Below are positions 43,334 through 51,212 of a DNA stretch of 64,000 nucleotides, in pieces. Each line of letters opens with the position of its first letter. The stretch's first letter is position 1. Both the position numbers and the translations under genes were made by a program. The DNA is taken from contig JAEZYD010000010.1 of NCBI GenBank assembly GCA_023419375.1, forward strand, positions 1 through 64,000. Reading direction: 5' to 3'. This DNA comes from Pseudomonadota bacterium (lineage in GTDB: Bacteria; Desulfobacterota; Desulfovibrionia; Desulfovibrionales; Desulfovibrionaceae). A model generated the notes under the pieces. It saw nothing but the letters and a program-made list of their open reading frames with translations, did no database searches and was not told where the DNA came from.

Positions 43334-44323
43334 CTATGGCTGGCTGGTCAGCCAGCAGGCGGTGCTGTGCGCTCCGCTGGCAACTGTGGGCGGCATTTCG
43401 GCGGCGCAACGCGCAAGGGCTGACTTGCAGCGGGGGTGGAAGGGACACCCCGCAGGCATGTTGGCAAGGGAAGGAACCGAGCCCGGTATGGTTGGCAGGC
43501 GCTCGAGGCCGCGTGAACGTGCGCTGGGCGCGGCGTGCAGCAATCCCTGCGTGTAGGGATGGCGCGGGTCGGCGAACAACTCCTGAGCCGGAGCGCATTC
43601 TACCAGACGCCCGGCATACATGACGCCCACAGTGTCCGCCATCTGGGCGGCTACGCCGAGATCGTGGGTAATCAGCAGCACGGCCATGCGACGCTCACGG
43701 CAGCGGGCCGCCAGCAGGCGCAGGATCTGGCCCTGAATCGTGGCATCCAGCGCAGTGGTGGGTTCATCAGCCAGCAACAGGGCAGGTTTGCACGACAATG
43801 CCATGGCGATCATGACGCGTTGGCGCATGCCGCCCGAGAGCTGGTGCGGGTAGTCGTCATAGCGGCTTTGCGGCGCGGGAATGCCCACTTCTGTCAGCAG
43901 TTCTATGGCAGCCTCGCGGGCTTTGGAGCGGCTCATGCCCTGATGCAGCCGCAAGGGTTCCGCCACCTGATCGCCAATTTTGAGCACCGGGTTGAGGGAG
44001 GTCATGGGCTCCTGAAAAATCATGCCCACCTGACGACCGCGCACGGAGCGCATTTCTTTTTCTGAAAGCTCAAGCAGATTCTGACCGTGCAGCAGAATGC
44101 GGCCTTCAAGCACCGCGTTGGGCGGGGTGAGCCGCAAGATGGCCTTGGCTGTGAGGCTTTTACCGCAGCCTGATTCACCAACGAGGCAGACGGTTTCACC
44201 CTCATGCAGGCAGAGGTTTACGCTGCGTACGGCGGGCAGCGGGCCGTCTGCGGTTGCAAAGGTCACAGAGAGGTTTTCCAGTTGCAGCAGGGGGGTGGGG
44301 GCTTGGGTGGACGGCTCGTTCAT
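43334..44323 (-). CDS. Oligopeptide/dipeptide ABC transporter ATP-binding protein (OppD/DppD type)
   Basis: This 329-residue ATPase has Walker A GESGCGKS (about 49-56), Q-loop IFQEPMTSLNP, signature LSGGMRQRV, Walker B ALLLADEPTTALD, switch LITHDLGV, and the oligopeptide-specific C-terminal extension with Cys residues (CPFHPRCKSALARC). It would energise peptide or nickel import. No permease, second ATPase (OppF/DppF) or binding protein lies next to it; repeat copy B is immediately upstream. The start has a poor ribosome site. It may serve a transporter encoded elsewhere, or be separated from its operon by a rearrangement at the repeat. Confidence 0.9.
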   Translation of the reverse strand: MNEPSTQAPTPLLQLENLSVTFATADGPLPAVRSVNLCLHEGETVCLVGESGCGKSLTAKAILRLTPPNAVLEGRILLHGQNLLELSEKEMRSVRGRQVGMIFQEPMTSLNPVLKIGDQVAEPLRLHQGMSRSKAREAAIELLTEVGIPAPQSRYDDYPHQLSGGMRQRVMIAMALSCKPALLLADEPTTALDATIQGQILRLLAARCRERRMAVLLITHDLGVAAQMADTVGVMYAGRLVECAPAQELFADPRHPYTQGLLHAAPSARSRGLERLPTIPGSVPSLANMPAGCPFHPRCKSALARCAAEMPPTVASGAHSTACWLTSQP

Positions 44324-44539
44324 GGGCAGAGCCTACCAGAAGGTGCAGGCAAAAAAAAGCCTTGAGGGTTGGCGTGCTGCGGTTGGGGGCAAGGTAGGAG
44401 GGAGGGAAAGAAAAGGCAAAGGCATAGAACGCATAGAGGCAGGGTGGAAAAAGGCAAAAGCATGGGAGAGGTTTTTGCGGGGTGGGTGAGCCTGTCAGGC
44501 TGATTTACGCAAACCCGACTTTTGCGCCCTGAATGCGTC

Positions 44540-44597
44540 AGCGCCGGGATTTTGATGCTCACGTACTTGAGTACGCTGCGCTCAAAATCCCGGCGCT
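44540..44597 (-). other. Large hairpin of repeat copy B
   Basis: Perfect 16-bp arms (44540-44555 and 44582-44597) enclose a 26-nt loop that differs from copy A only in the GTAC-to-GTAC tetraloop. Relative to copy A, eight of the 16 arm positions differ and every one is matched by a complementary change in the other arm. Confidence 0.8.
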
Positions 44598-45138
44598 TCC
44601 TTTCCAGGCCGCAAAAAGCGTATTTTGCAAATTCGCCCAACACCAGCCATCGCCTCCGCGTTCGCTCCGGCGAGTATAAGGAAGGCAACTCCACGACCAG
44701 CTTCTGATGGCGAGTGGACTATTCTGACTCGCAATTTCTCTGCCTGCTTGCGGTTGAATTGAGAGCGGAATGCTCGCAGGCAGAGTGACCCCGAGGTATC
44801 ATGGCTTGCGGCCTGAATCGGTCAAGTTGGTGATGATTGAAATTCTAGAGATGCCCTGAAAACGGTGCAACGCCATGTCCTTTTCAGGCAACCTATCGGC
44901 GGTAGTTGGCTGAAACGGATTCCACCCAGAGCGAAAGTGAACTCTGGCATTTACGCGGCGCGGAGGGAGATCACCTGAGCGAGTGGAGCGAGGGAAGGAA
45001 GCTCCCGCAGCTCGAGCCGCGTGCCCTCGCCGTTTTGCGGAATTTGAAAACGCTCTTGGGGGTGCTTCGGGGGGGATGCAAGGGGGGCCGAGAAGGGGGC
45101 GTAGCCCCATAACCGGCCCCGCCTTGCCGCGCGCCGCG

Positions 45139-45432
45139 CAGGCGTCCAAACTCCGCCGGAGGGCGGAATCCCGTGCCAGAAGGGCAGCAAGCTGCTTAAG
45201 CCCCAAGCTGGGGAAGCAAAGCCGCGCCGCACAGGCGTCCCAACTCCGCCGGACGGCGGAATCACGTGCCCGAAGGGCAGCAAGCTGCTTAAGCTCCAAG
45301 CTGGGGAAGCAAAGCCGCGCCTCACAGACGGCCCAAACTCCGCCGGAGGGCGGAATCACGTGCCCGAAGGGCAGCAAGTTGCTTAAGCCCCAAGCTGGGG
45401 AAGCGAAACCGCGCCTCACAGACGGCCCAAAC
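45139..45432 (-). repeat. 93-bp tandem repeat array (three units plus a partial)
   Basis: Units start at 45139, 45232 and 45325 (93, 93 and 94 bp), with a 14-bp partial from 45419. Each unit contains three small palindromes: TCCGCC-GGAG-GGCGGA, GCAGCAAGCTGC and CCCCAAGCTGGGG. The units are about 90 percent alike by eye. They have no unique spacers, so this is not CRISPR. Copy A has only a single partial equivalent. Confidence 0.9.
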
Positions 45433-45444
45433 ACTCTCAAATAG

Positions 45445-45490
45445 CAAAAAAGCCCCCGGCGCAGAAACTCTACGTTTTCCGCCGGGGGCT
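45445..45490 (-). terminator. Terminator after mlaA
   Basis: AGCCCCCGGCG and CGCCGGGGGCT arms (11 bp) are followed on the minus strand by TTTTTT (complement of 45445-45450). Confidence 0.88.
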
Positions 45491-45514
45491 CCATTCTGGC
45501 TTATAGCTCAAAGT

Positions 45515-46360
45515 CTAGTGCAATACCTGCGCCTTGCGAAAGTTCACATAGGCCTCGCGCATGGCAATGTAGGGGTCGACAGCCACGGTGTTCAGGTCTT
45601 CATACAGAGGCAGCACATCCCCAAGGGCGTTAAACCGCAGGCCGCCGCCAACGCCAAAGCCCAGTTCCGTGGGTTGCAGATAGAAGAGCGGGTCGGCAAA
45701 CAGATCGCCAGCGCGGCCTACAGTGTCACGCGCAGAGCTTGGACCAATGATGGGCCAGACAATGTAGAAACCATGCCCAAGACCCCAGCGCCCGAGAGTC
45801 TGGCCAAAGTCTTCGCCTGTGGGATCAACGGGCACAATGGTTTTGAGTCCCTTTGCCACATCGGCAAAGCCCGCGCTGGAAGTGGTGTTGATGACAAAAC
45901 GCCCAAATTCCACCCCCGCTTCAAAAAAGCGGAACTGCAGAATGTTGTTCACAAAACGCACAGGAAACAGCAGGTTGGAAAAGAAGTTTTTCAAACCGGA
46001 ACGCAACTGGTGCGGCGTCACTGTTTCCCATGCCGTGTAGGCGGGCTTGGCAACATAGAGAAAGAAAATGTCGTTGAAATGGAACCAGAACCTGTTCCAC
46101 GGTTCAATGGGGTCAGAAATGCTCTGGATCGGCTCGTTGTCGTAGTTGTCCAGGGTATTGTCTGCATTCATGGTTCCGTAGGGCGTTACCGTGATGGCCC
46201 CAGGCTGAAGCTGCGGCGCCTTGCCGTACACTGTGGAGGGCGCTGGTGCCTGACTGGGGGCCGCACTGGCTGGCGCATGCCACAAGCACAGCAGCGCGGC
46301 CAGCAGAAAACCGGGCACATAAAGATGCCCCGGCAGTATTGATGAGTAGCTACTGACCAT
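45515..46360 (-). CDS. mlaA: MlaA (VacJ)-family outer-membrane lipid-asymmetry protein
   Basis: MlaA removes misplaced phospholipids from the outer leaflet of the outer membrane. The 281-residue frame has an export signal (LPGHLYVPGFLLAALLCLW), then SDPIEPWNRFWFHFNDIFF, NFFSNLLFPVRFVNNILQ, DFGQTLGRWGLGHGFYIVWPIIGPSSARDT-type motifs of the family. The signal ends HAPASAAP; no lipobox Cys sits at the expected cleavage point (the only nearby Cys is within the hydrophobic core), so lipidation is doubtful. The ATG at 46360 overlaps the end of mlaC by 11 bp. It is the last gene of the mlaD-C-A unit. Confidence 0.93.
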   Translation of the reverse strand: MVSSYSSILPGHLYVPGFLLAALLCLWHAPASAAPSQAPAPSTVYGKAPQLQPGAITVTPYGTMNADNTLDNYDNEPIQSISDPIEPWNRFWFHFNDIFFLYVAKPAYTAWETVTPHQLRSGLKNFFSNLLFPVRFVNNILQFRFFEAGVEFGRFVINTTSSAGFADVAKGLKTIVPVDPTGEDFGQTLGRWGLGHGFYIVWPIIGPSSARDTVGRAGDLFADPLFYLQPTELGFGVGGGLRFNALGDVLPLYEDLNTVAVDPYIAMREAYVNFRKAQVLH

Positions 46361-46994
46361 TGCCCTGCCGGACCTCCTGCGCCTTGGCCTTGACCTTTGC
46401 AATAAGCTGGTCAGGGCTGCCGGTGTTCAGAATGTCCTGAAACTGGGTGCGATAGTTTTTGACCAAGCTGATATTTTCAATCAGCACGTCATAAACAAGC
46501 CATGTTCCGTTTTTGGGGAGCATGCGGTAAGCCACGGGGACTTTTTTCGAGTCCTTCATGGTGATGATTGTGCGCACTTCGGTGCGGTCGCCCTTGGGGG
46601 ACGAAACCTCGCCAGTGTACACGACCTGCTCGCCATTGTAGCCGTCAATCTTGCTCAGGTAGGTATTCAGGAGCAGTTCGGCAAAGGCATCGCTGAACTG
46701 CTGTTGCTGCGCCGGGCTGAACGTGCCCCAGCGCGGCCCCACCGTGCGCGAAGAAAATTCTTTGAAATCAAAAATGTGCAGGACTTCATCTTCAATCTGC
46801 TGGCGCAGCGGGCCGCGCGTAGCAGGATTGACGTAGTCGGGGTTCTTGATGGAGCTGAGGATGCGGCTGATGGAAGTCTCCAGCGCCAGCTGCGCAGGAG
46901 AACTTGCACTGGCCGCGCCGGGCAACAGGGCAACTGTCAGCAGCGCAAGCAGAAAGCCTGCGGCTATATGGCGTGCGATCGCATGAATGGTCAT
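46350..46994 (-). CDS. mlaC: MlaC-family periplasmic phospholipid-binding protein
   Basis: MlaC shuttles phospholipid between the outer-membrane MlaA complex and the inner-membrane MlaFEDB complex. The 214-residue protein has a signal peptide (FLLALLTVALLPGAASA), then the family segments LFDFKEFSSRTVGPRWGTFS-like and FAELLLNTYLSKIDGYNGE, and VAYRMLPKNGTWLVYDVLIENISLVKNYR near the C-terminus. It starts 2 bp after mlaD and overlaps mlaA, so the three genes are tightly coupled. Confidence 0.93.
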   Translation of the reverse strand: MTIHAIARHIAAGFLLALLTVALLPGAASASSPAQLALETSISRILSSIKNPDYVNPATRGPLRQQIEDEVLHIFDFKEFSSRTVGPRWGTFSPAQQQQFSDAFAELLLNTYLSKIDGYNGEQVVYTGEVSSPKGDRTEVRTIITMKDSKKVPVAYRMLPKNGTWLVYDVLIENISLVKNYRTQFQDILNTGSPDQLIAKVKAKAQEVRQGNGQ

Positions 46995-46996
46995 TG

Positions 46997-47449
46997 TTAT
47001 TTGACTCCTCCGAAGGCGTACTTGCCGATGAGGGAACCGAGGTCAACGGCGGATTCCGTTTCAGTGATTGTGTCGCCAGCCGCAAGGACATGCTCCGAAC
47101 CACCGCGCGAAAGGCTGACATATTTGTCGCCAATGAGGCCACTGGTACGGATGGAGGCGATGCTGTCGTCCGAAAGTTTCAGGTCTTTGTCGAGCCGCAG
47201 GCGTACCACTGCCTGATTGCGCACCGGGTCCGGGTCAAGACCAATGCTTACCACGCGGCCCACCGGCACCCCGGCCATTTCAATATCCGCCCCGACCCGC
47301 AGGCCGGAAACAGAATCAAAGTTGGCAGAAAGCTCAAAGCCCTGCTGGCTGAAAACTTCCATCTTGCCCAGCTTGATGGTCAGGTAGGCAACGCATACAA
47401 GGCCGAACAGGACAAAAAGGCCCACAGCGGTTTCACGAACAGTACTCAT
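46997..47449 (-). CDS. mlaD: MlaD-family MCE-domain protein
   Basis: MlaD anchors the inner-membrane lipid-transport complex and forms a hexameric MCE ring in the periplasm. The frame has one N-terminal membrane segment (VGLFVLFGLVCVAYLTI) and a single MCE domain (ELSANFDSVSGLRVGADIEMAGVPVGRV, then GLIGDKYVSLSRGG). Length from the ATG at 47449 is 150 residues. Ribosome signals are weak, and an upstream TTG eleven codons earlier is possible. A good promoter lies just upstream. No mlaE lies between this gene and mlaF. Confidence 0.93.
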   Translation of the reverse strand: MSTVRETAVGLFVLFGLVCVAYLTIKLGKMEVFSQQGFELSANFDSVSGLRVGADIEMAGVPVGRVVSIGLDPDPVRNQAVVRLRLDKDLKLSDDSIASIRTSGLIGDKYVSLSRGGSEHVLAAGDTITETESAVDLGSLIGKYAFGGVK

Positions 47450-47496
47450 AAGGTTCAGGTAGCTCCACAGATAATTCGGCAATAAGATTAAATCTC

Positions 47497-47525
47497 AGTA
47501 TAAGTGTGCCATGACAAAGTTTCAA
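47497..47525 (-). promoter_or_regulatory. Sigma-70-type promoter upstream of mlaDCA
   Basis: On the minus strand, TTGAAA (47520-47525) and TATACT (47497-47502) are exactly 17 bp apart. Predicted start is near 47490, about 40 nt before the mlaD ATG. It would make mlaDCA transcription at least partly independent of mlaF. Confidence 0.7.
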
Positions 47526-47596
47526 GCCCTACTGTTGAGTAGGTAATGGCGAATAGTCTGGTTGTCGCAATTTTCATTACGCTGACGGCGCAATTT

Positions 47597-48412
47597 TTAT
47601 GATGCCAGCCAGCGGTCAAGGGCCTGCCGCACCGCCGGATCAGGCGCTTCGCCCATGGCGGCCTGCGTGTCTCCGGGTTCACGCAACAAAAATTGTCGCA
47701 AATATGGGTCATCGTTTGCTTCAAGCTCGGCCAGCGATCCGGAAAAAAGCGCGCGGCCCTCTCCCAGCACCAGAACATGGTCGGCAATGGCCCTCAGACT
47801 GGCCAGATCGTGGCTGACCACAACCACCGACATGTCGGTATATTGCCTGCGCATGGCAAGCAGCAGTTCGTCCATGCGGGCGGCGGTGATGGGGTCAAGG
47901 CCGGAGGTCGGCTCATCGCACAGCAGAATGCGCGGTTCCGCCACAATGGCCCGCGCAAGTCCTGCACGTTTGCGCATGCCGCCGGAAAGCTGGTTGGGAT
48001 AAAAATCGGCAAAATCTTCAAGGCCCACCATGCGCAGTACGCGCAGGCCCGCCTCGCGAACAAGCTTTTTGGGGAGGCTCAGATGCTCCGTGAGTGGCAG
48101 GGTGACGTTTTGCACCAGCGACAGCGCGCCCAGCAGCGCGCCATCCTGAAACAGCACGCCCATGTTGCGGCGCATGCGCCGAAATTCTTTTTGCGGCAGG
48201 GCAAAGAGGTCTTTGCCGCCTATGAGCACATGGCCAGCCTGCGGGCGCGAAAGGCCGATGATGTGGCGCAGCAGGGTGGACTTGCCGCAGCCGGAACCGC
48301 CAAGGATTACAGAAACCTTGCCGCCCGGAAGCACCGCATTGACATCGCGCAGAACCACATGTTCGCCGTAGCCCACGCTGAGATCCCGAAATTCAATGTC
48401 CCATGCCTGCAT
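47597..48412 (-). CDS. mlaF: MlaF-family ABC transporter ATP-binding protein
   Basis: This 271-residue ATPase of lipid-transport (MCE) systems has Walker A GGSGCGKST (about 38-46), Q-loop VLFQDGALLGAL with the Gly-Ala pattern typical of MlaF, signature LSGGMRKRAGLARAI, Walker B ILLCDEPTSGLDP and switch VVSHDLAS. The C-terminal tail (about 30 residues) resembles the MlaF extension that grips the partner ATPase. It should couple to the permease MlaE, which is not encoded in this window. About 150 bp separate it from mlaD. Confidence 0.93.
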   Translation of the reverse strand: MQAWDIEFRDLSVGYGEHVVLRDVNAVLPGGKVSVILGGSGCGKSTLLRHIIGLSRPQAGHVLIGGKDLFALPQKEFRRMRRNMGVLFQDGALLGALSLVQNVTLPLTEHLSLPKKLVREAGLRVLRMVGLEDFADFYPNQLSGGMRKRAGLARAIVAEPRILLCDEPTSGLDPITAARMDELLLAMRRQYTDMSVVVVSHDLASLRAIADHVLVLGEGRALFSGSLAELEANDDPYLRQFLLREPGDTQAAMGEAPDPAVRQALDRWLAS

Positions 48413-48788
48413 GAATACCGCCTGTCGCCTCTGATATGGATTATCGGTTGGAGCAGCCTATCATTAAAAAAGACGTAGCTGCTCTGCACAGTTTTTTGTA
48501 AAAAATTTCCGCTAAAAAATATTTTGCAGGGCGAATCCGTGTCGCTCGCGAGCAAGTATTTCAACGTGAAAATGCTTTGATATAGAAGCGCCGCCAGCAG
48601 GGGGATGGCCTGCGGGCCTTGTGGCGCTTTGGCAGCATAACGCAGTGAGGCAGGAGGAACAAGTGCGGTTGTTGCGCCGCACTGCGGGCGCGGTCGGCGT
48701 GGTTTGCGGTGTTTGGCTGGCTGCGCGGGGGAGTGACCCTTTTACAAACGGGCTGCTCCCCCGCCAGGCAACTCAAAGTGAAAATACG
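48413..48788. other. yebC-mlaF intergenic region
   Basis: This 376-bp region has no supported gene; I searched it in all frames for an MlaE permease and found none. A hairpin at 48725-48764 (GCGGGGGAG and CTCCCCCGC arms) lies past the yebC stop without a T-run. The part nearest mlaF (about 48460-48530) is AT-rich and probably contains the mlaF promoter. Confidence 0.5.
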
Positions 48789-49526
48789 TTAGTCGGTGGG
48801 CATATCGTCGGGGAAGTCCGCGTTGGCATAGACATTCTGAACGTCGTCATTGTCGTCCAGCGCGTCCATGAGGCGCAGCACCTTCATGCCCACATCGGCG
48901 CTTACAGCCACAAGATTCTGCGGAATCATGGCCAGTTCGGCTTCCTGCATGGCAATACCGGCAGCTTCCAGCGCATCGCGCACCGAGGTGAAATCGGCCA
49001 TGGCGGTGTGGATGGTCCACACGTCCTCATCGTCGATGACATCGTCTGCGCCGGCTTCAAGAGCGGCTTCCATAATTTTGTCTTCGGGGTAGGCTGCCTT
49101 GTCCACGGCGATAACGCCCTTGCGGTCAAACATCCAGCCCACGCTGCCGTTTTCACCCATGGCGCCGCCATGTTTGGTGAAAAGGTGACGGACTTCGGCC
49201 ACGGTGCGGTTTTTGTTGTCAGTGGCAACTTCCACCATGATGGCGATGCCGTTGGGCCCGTAGCCTTCGTAGAAGGTTTCTGTCAGGTCGCCGCCTGCGT
49301 CTTCACCCGTACCCTTGCGGATGGCTGCCTCAATCTTGTCCTTGGGCAGATTGACGGCCTTGGCCGCGGCAATGGCCGCGCGCAGGCGGGAGTTGCCCAC
49401 AGGGTCACCGCCGCCCTTGGCTGCGATGATGATTTCTTTGGCGGCCTTGGTGAAAATCTTGCCGCGCTTGGCGTCCTGGCGACCCTTACGGTGCTGGATA
49501 TTGGCCCATTTACTGTGACCTGACAT
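48789..49526 (-). CDS. yebC: YebC/PmpR-family protein
   Basis: This 245-residue protein is a full-length YebC/TACO1 member: MSGHSKWANIQHRKGRQDAK at the start, then AIRKGTGEDAGGDL, YEGYGPNGIAIMVEVATDN and the acidic C-terminus LMDALDDNDDVQNVY. Family members are described as transcriptional regulators or, more recently, as translation factors that relieve ribosome stalling on proline-rich stretches. It follows rlmE by 30 bp on the same strand, giving a ribosome-linked pair. Confidence 0.96.
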   Translation of the reverse strand: MSGHSKWANIQHRKGRQDAKRGKIFTKAAKEIIIAAKGGGDPVGNSRLRAAIAAAKAVNLPKDKIEAAIRKGTGEDAGGDLTETFYEGYGPNGIAIMVEVATDNKNRTVAEVRHLFTKHGGAMGENGSVGWMFDRKGVIAVDKAAYPEDKIMEAALEAGADDVIDDEDVWTIHTAMADFTSVRDALEAAGIAMQEAELAMIPQNLVAVSADVGMKVLRLMDALDDNDDVQNVYANADFPDDMPTD

Positions 49527-49556
49527 AAAACCTCCGAAACCTTGTGTAGAGTATGT

Positions 49557-50237
49557 TTATATACCCGGCGGCGCGTCGTCGGCAACTTCGTGCGAAGTTT
49601 CTCCGGCGGCTTCGCCCGGCACATGCGCCGTTGGGGCAGCGCCCGCCTGACCGCGAAAACCAAGGCCGACAAAAAATGTTTCCTTGCTTTCGGCCCGCGA
49701 GCTTTTGGGCTTGAACGATTTGACCGCATCAAAAGCCTTGCGCATGGGCGCGAGCAGCTCCTGAATATCTGGCCCCATAAAAATTTTGACCACAAAACTG
49801 CCGCCCTTTTTAAGGTGCAGGCAGGCTACAGCCAATGCCTCAACCGTAAGCTCAAGCGAACGGGCCTGATCCGTAAAGCGCGTGCCCGTTGTGCGCGGGG
49901 CCATGTCGCTGATGACAACGTCAAAAGGCCCCAGCTCCTTGAGTTTTGCTTCAAACTCGGCAGAGCGGTTGAACACGTCTTCCTGCATGAATGTGACCTG
50001 CGGCGGAAACACCGTTTCGGTGCTCTGAATGTCGCAGGCGAGCACAAGTCCACGCGTACCGACCTTTTCCGCCGCGCCCATGGACCACGATCCAGGGGCA
50101 GCGCCAAGGTCGAGAACCCGCTGGCCGGGGCGCAGCAGGCGGAACTTGGAGTCCAGCTCCTTGAGCTTGTAGACCGAGCGTGCGGGATAATTCTCACGCT
50201 TGGCCTTCAGGAAATAATGATCTCGGTATTCTTTCAT
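49557..50237 (-). CDS. rlmE: 23S rRNA 2-prime-O-methyltransferase RlmE (FtsJ/RrmJ)
   Basis: RlmE methylates U2552 in the A loop of 23S rRNA using SAM. The 226-residue frame has the catalytic K-D-K-E tetrad: Lys in KAKRENYPARSVYKL, Asp in VVISDMAPRTTG, Lys in FVVKIFMG and Glu in SRAESKETFFVG. The SAM site is LDLGAAPGSWS. A C-terminal tail of about 30 residues, rich in Ala and Glu, exceeds the usual family length. The ATG at 50237 has only a weak GGA upstream. It is divergent from sodC. Confidence 0.94.
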   Translation of the reverse strand: MKEYRDHYFLKAKRENYPARSVYKLKELDSKFRLLRPGQRVLDLGAAPGSWSMGAAEKVGTRGLVLACDIQSTETVFPPQVTFMQEDVFNRSAEFEAKLKELGPFDVVISDMAPRTTGTRFTDQARSLELTVEALAVACLHLKKGGSFVVKIFMGPDIQELLAPMRKAFDAVKSFKPKSSRAESKETFFVGLGFRGQAGAAPTAHVPGEAAGETSHEVADDAPPGI

Positions 50238-50333
50238 GGTAAATTCCAACAGATGACCATACCCTTTTTTATCGCGCTCGCCAAGTGCGCAGTGCAGCCC
50301 TTCGTGACGGGCCGCGCAAAATTGCCGAACAGG

Positions 50334-50362
50334 TTGACCTCTGGAGTTTATCAGGATATTTT
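50334..50362 (+). promoter_or_regulatory. Sigma-70-type promoter of sodC
   Basis: TTGACC (50334-50339) and TATTTT (50357-50362) are 17 bp apart. Predicted start near 50369 leaves a leader of about 50 nt. Confidence 0.55.
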
Positions 50363-50418
50363 TTCAATAAGTTTCCAGAACCTTTGATCTCGCACACTAT
50401 CACCAGTAAGGAGAGGCT

Positions 50419-50955
50419 ATGAAACGGATTCTTTTGGCCGCTTGTCTTGCGGGTTGCGCGCTCGGCTTCGGGGCGCAGACGGTACTGGCGGAAAGCGTTA
50501 AAGTTCCTGTGAACAAGATCAGCAACGAGGGTGTTGGAGAGGCCATCGGCTTTGTTGCTTTTGAGGACGACGGCAAGGGCGGCATGGATATTATGGTAGA
50601 TGTCGTCGGTATCCCCCAGGGCGACCACGGTATGCACGTGCATGAAAATCCTTCGTGCGCGCCCGCTGCCAAGGATGGCGTCAATGTGGCCGGTCTTTCC
50701 GCCGGGGGACATTATGATCCCACCCATGCTGGCAAGCATGAAGGGCCCGGCAAGCCTGGTCACAAGGGCGATCTGCCGCTTATAACCGCTGATGCGCAGC
50801 AAACTGTGAAGGCCAAGTTGCATGTGGCTGATCTGACCACAGCCGACATCAAGGGCCGCTCGCTCATGATCCATGCCGGCGGCGACAACTATTCCGACCA
50901 GCCGGCTCCTCTTGGCGGCGGCGGGGCGCGTATCGCCTGCGGTGTGATCAAGTAG
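50419..50955 (+). CDS. sodC: Periplasmic Cu/Zn superoxide dismutase
   Basis: SodC dismutates superoxide in the periplasm. The 178-residue precursor has a signal sequence (MKRILLAACLAGCALGF, possibly ending VLA); LAGC could also be a lipobox. The copper ligands are in HGMHVHENPSC and RSLMIHAGGDNYSD, the zinc ligands in GGHYDPTH and HKGDLP, and GGGGARIACGVIK ends the domain. Both Cys of the intrasubunit disulfide are present. AAGGAG lies 7 nt before the ATG. In an anaerobe this protects against transient oxygen, and it complements the hemerythrin chemoreceptor at 23725. Confidence 0.96.
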   Translation: MKRILLAACLAGCALGFGAQTVLAESVKVPVNKISNEGVGEAIGFVAFEDDGKGGMDIMVDVVGIPQGDHGMHVHENPSCAPAAKDGVNVAGLSAGGHYDPTHAGKHEGPGKPGHKGDLPLITADAQQTVKAKLHVADLTTADIKGRSLMIHAGGDNYSDQPAPLGGGGARIACGVIK

Positions 50956-51134
50956 GATTGTTTTTTTTGCGTTCACGCGGCAAAGAATTTATCTGCTCGC
51001 GTGGATAGATCATGCATTCCCTTGTGTGCCCCTTGCAGTTCTGACAAGGGAGCGTCATTATCGGCGCAAAAGATTACCAGCCACAGGGGAGAACCTCCGG
51101 CTGCCCTAACCGGCGCGGAGTTTGGGATTATTCT

Positions 51135-51166
51135 GCCCCGCTTGCTTGCCGCAGCGGGGCTTTTTT
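51135..51166 (+). terminator. Terminator downstream of sodC
   Basis: GCCCCGCT and AGCGGGGC arms are followed by TTTTTT. It lies 180 bp after the sodC stop codon and just before the next gene. Confidence 0.85.
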
Positions 51167-51212
51167 GTTGATGGGATAGTTCCGCAAGGAGCCTGCATTG
51201 GCGGAGAAAAAT

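Larger units (their letters stand above)
44480..45432 (-). repeat. Dispersed long repeat, copy B (with tandem expansion)
   Basis: This is the inverted partner of 89-845. Read on the minus strand it has the same order: GC-rich 5-prime segment (45180 down to about 44895), divergent middle, then the CCATCAGAAGCTGGTCGTG core (about 44707), GGTGTTGGGCGAATTTGC, the big hairpin (44597-44540) and the AGCCTGACAGGCTCACC end (about 44485). The divergent middle contains its own 10-bp inverted repeat (CTCTGCCTGC and GCAGGCAGAG, 44739-44790). Unlike copy A, its 5-prime end is expanded into a 93-bp tandem array. It lies between the mlaA terminator and oppD. Confidence 0.8.

Noticed and set aside
45139..45432. 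CRISPR array
   Set aside because: Units are about 93 bp and contiguous with no unique spacers; no cas genes are nearby.
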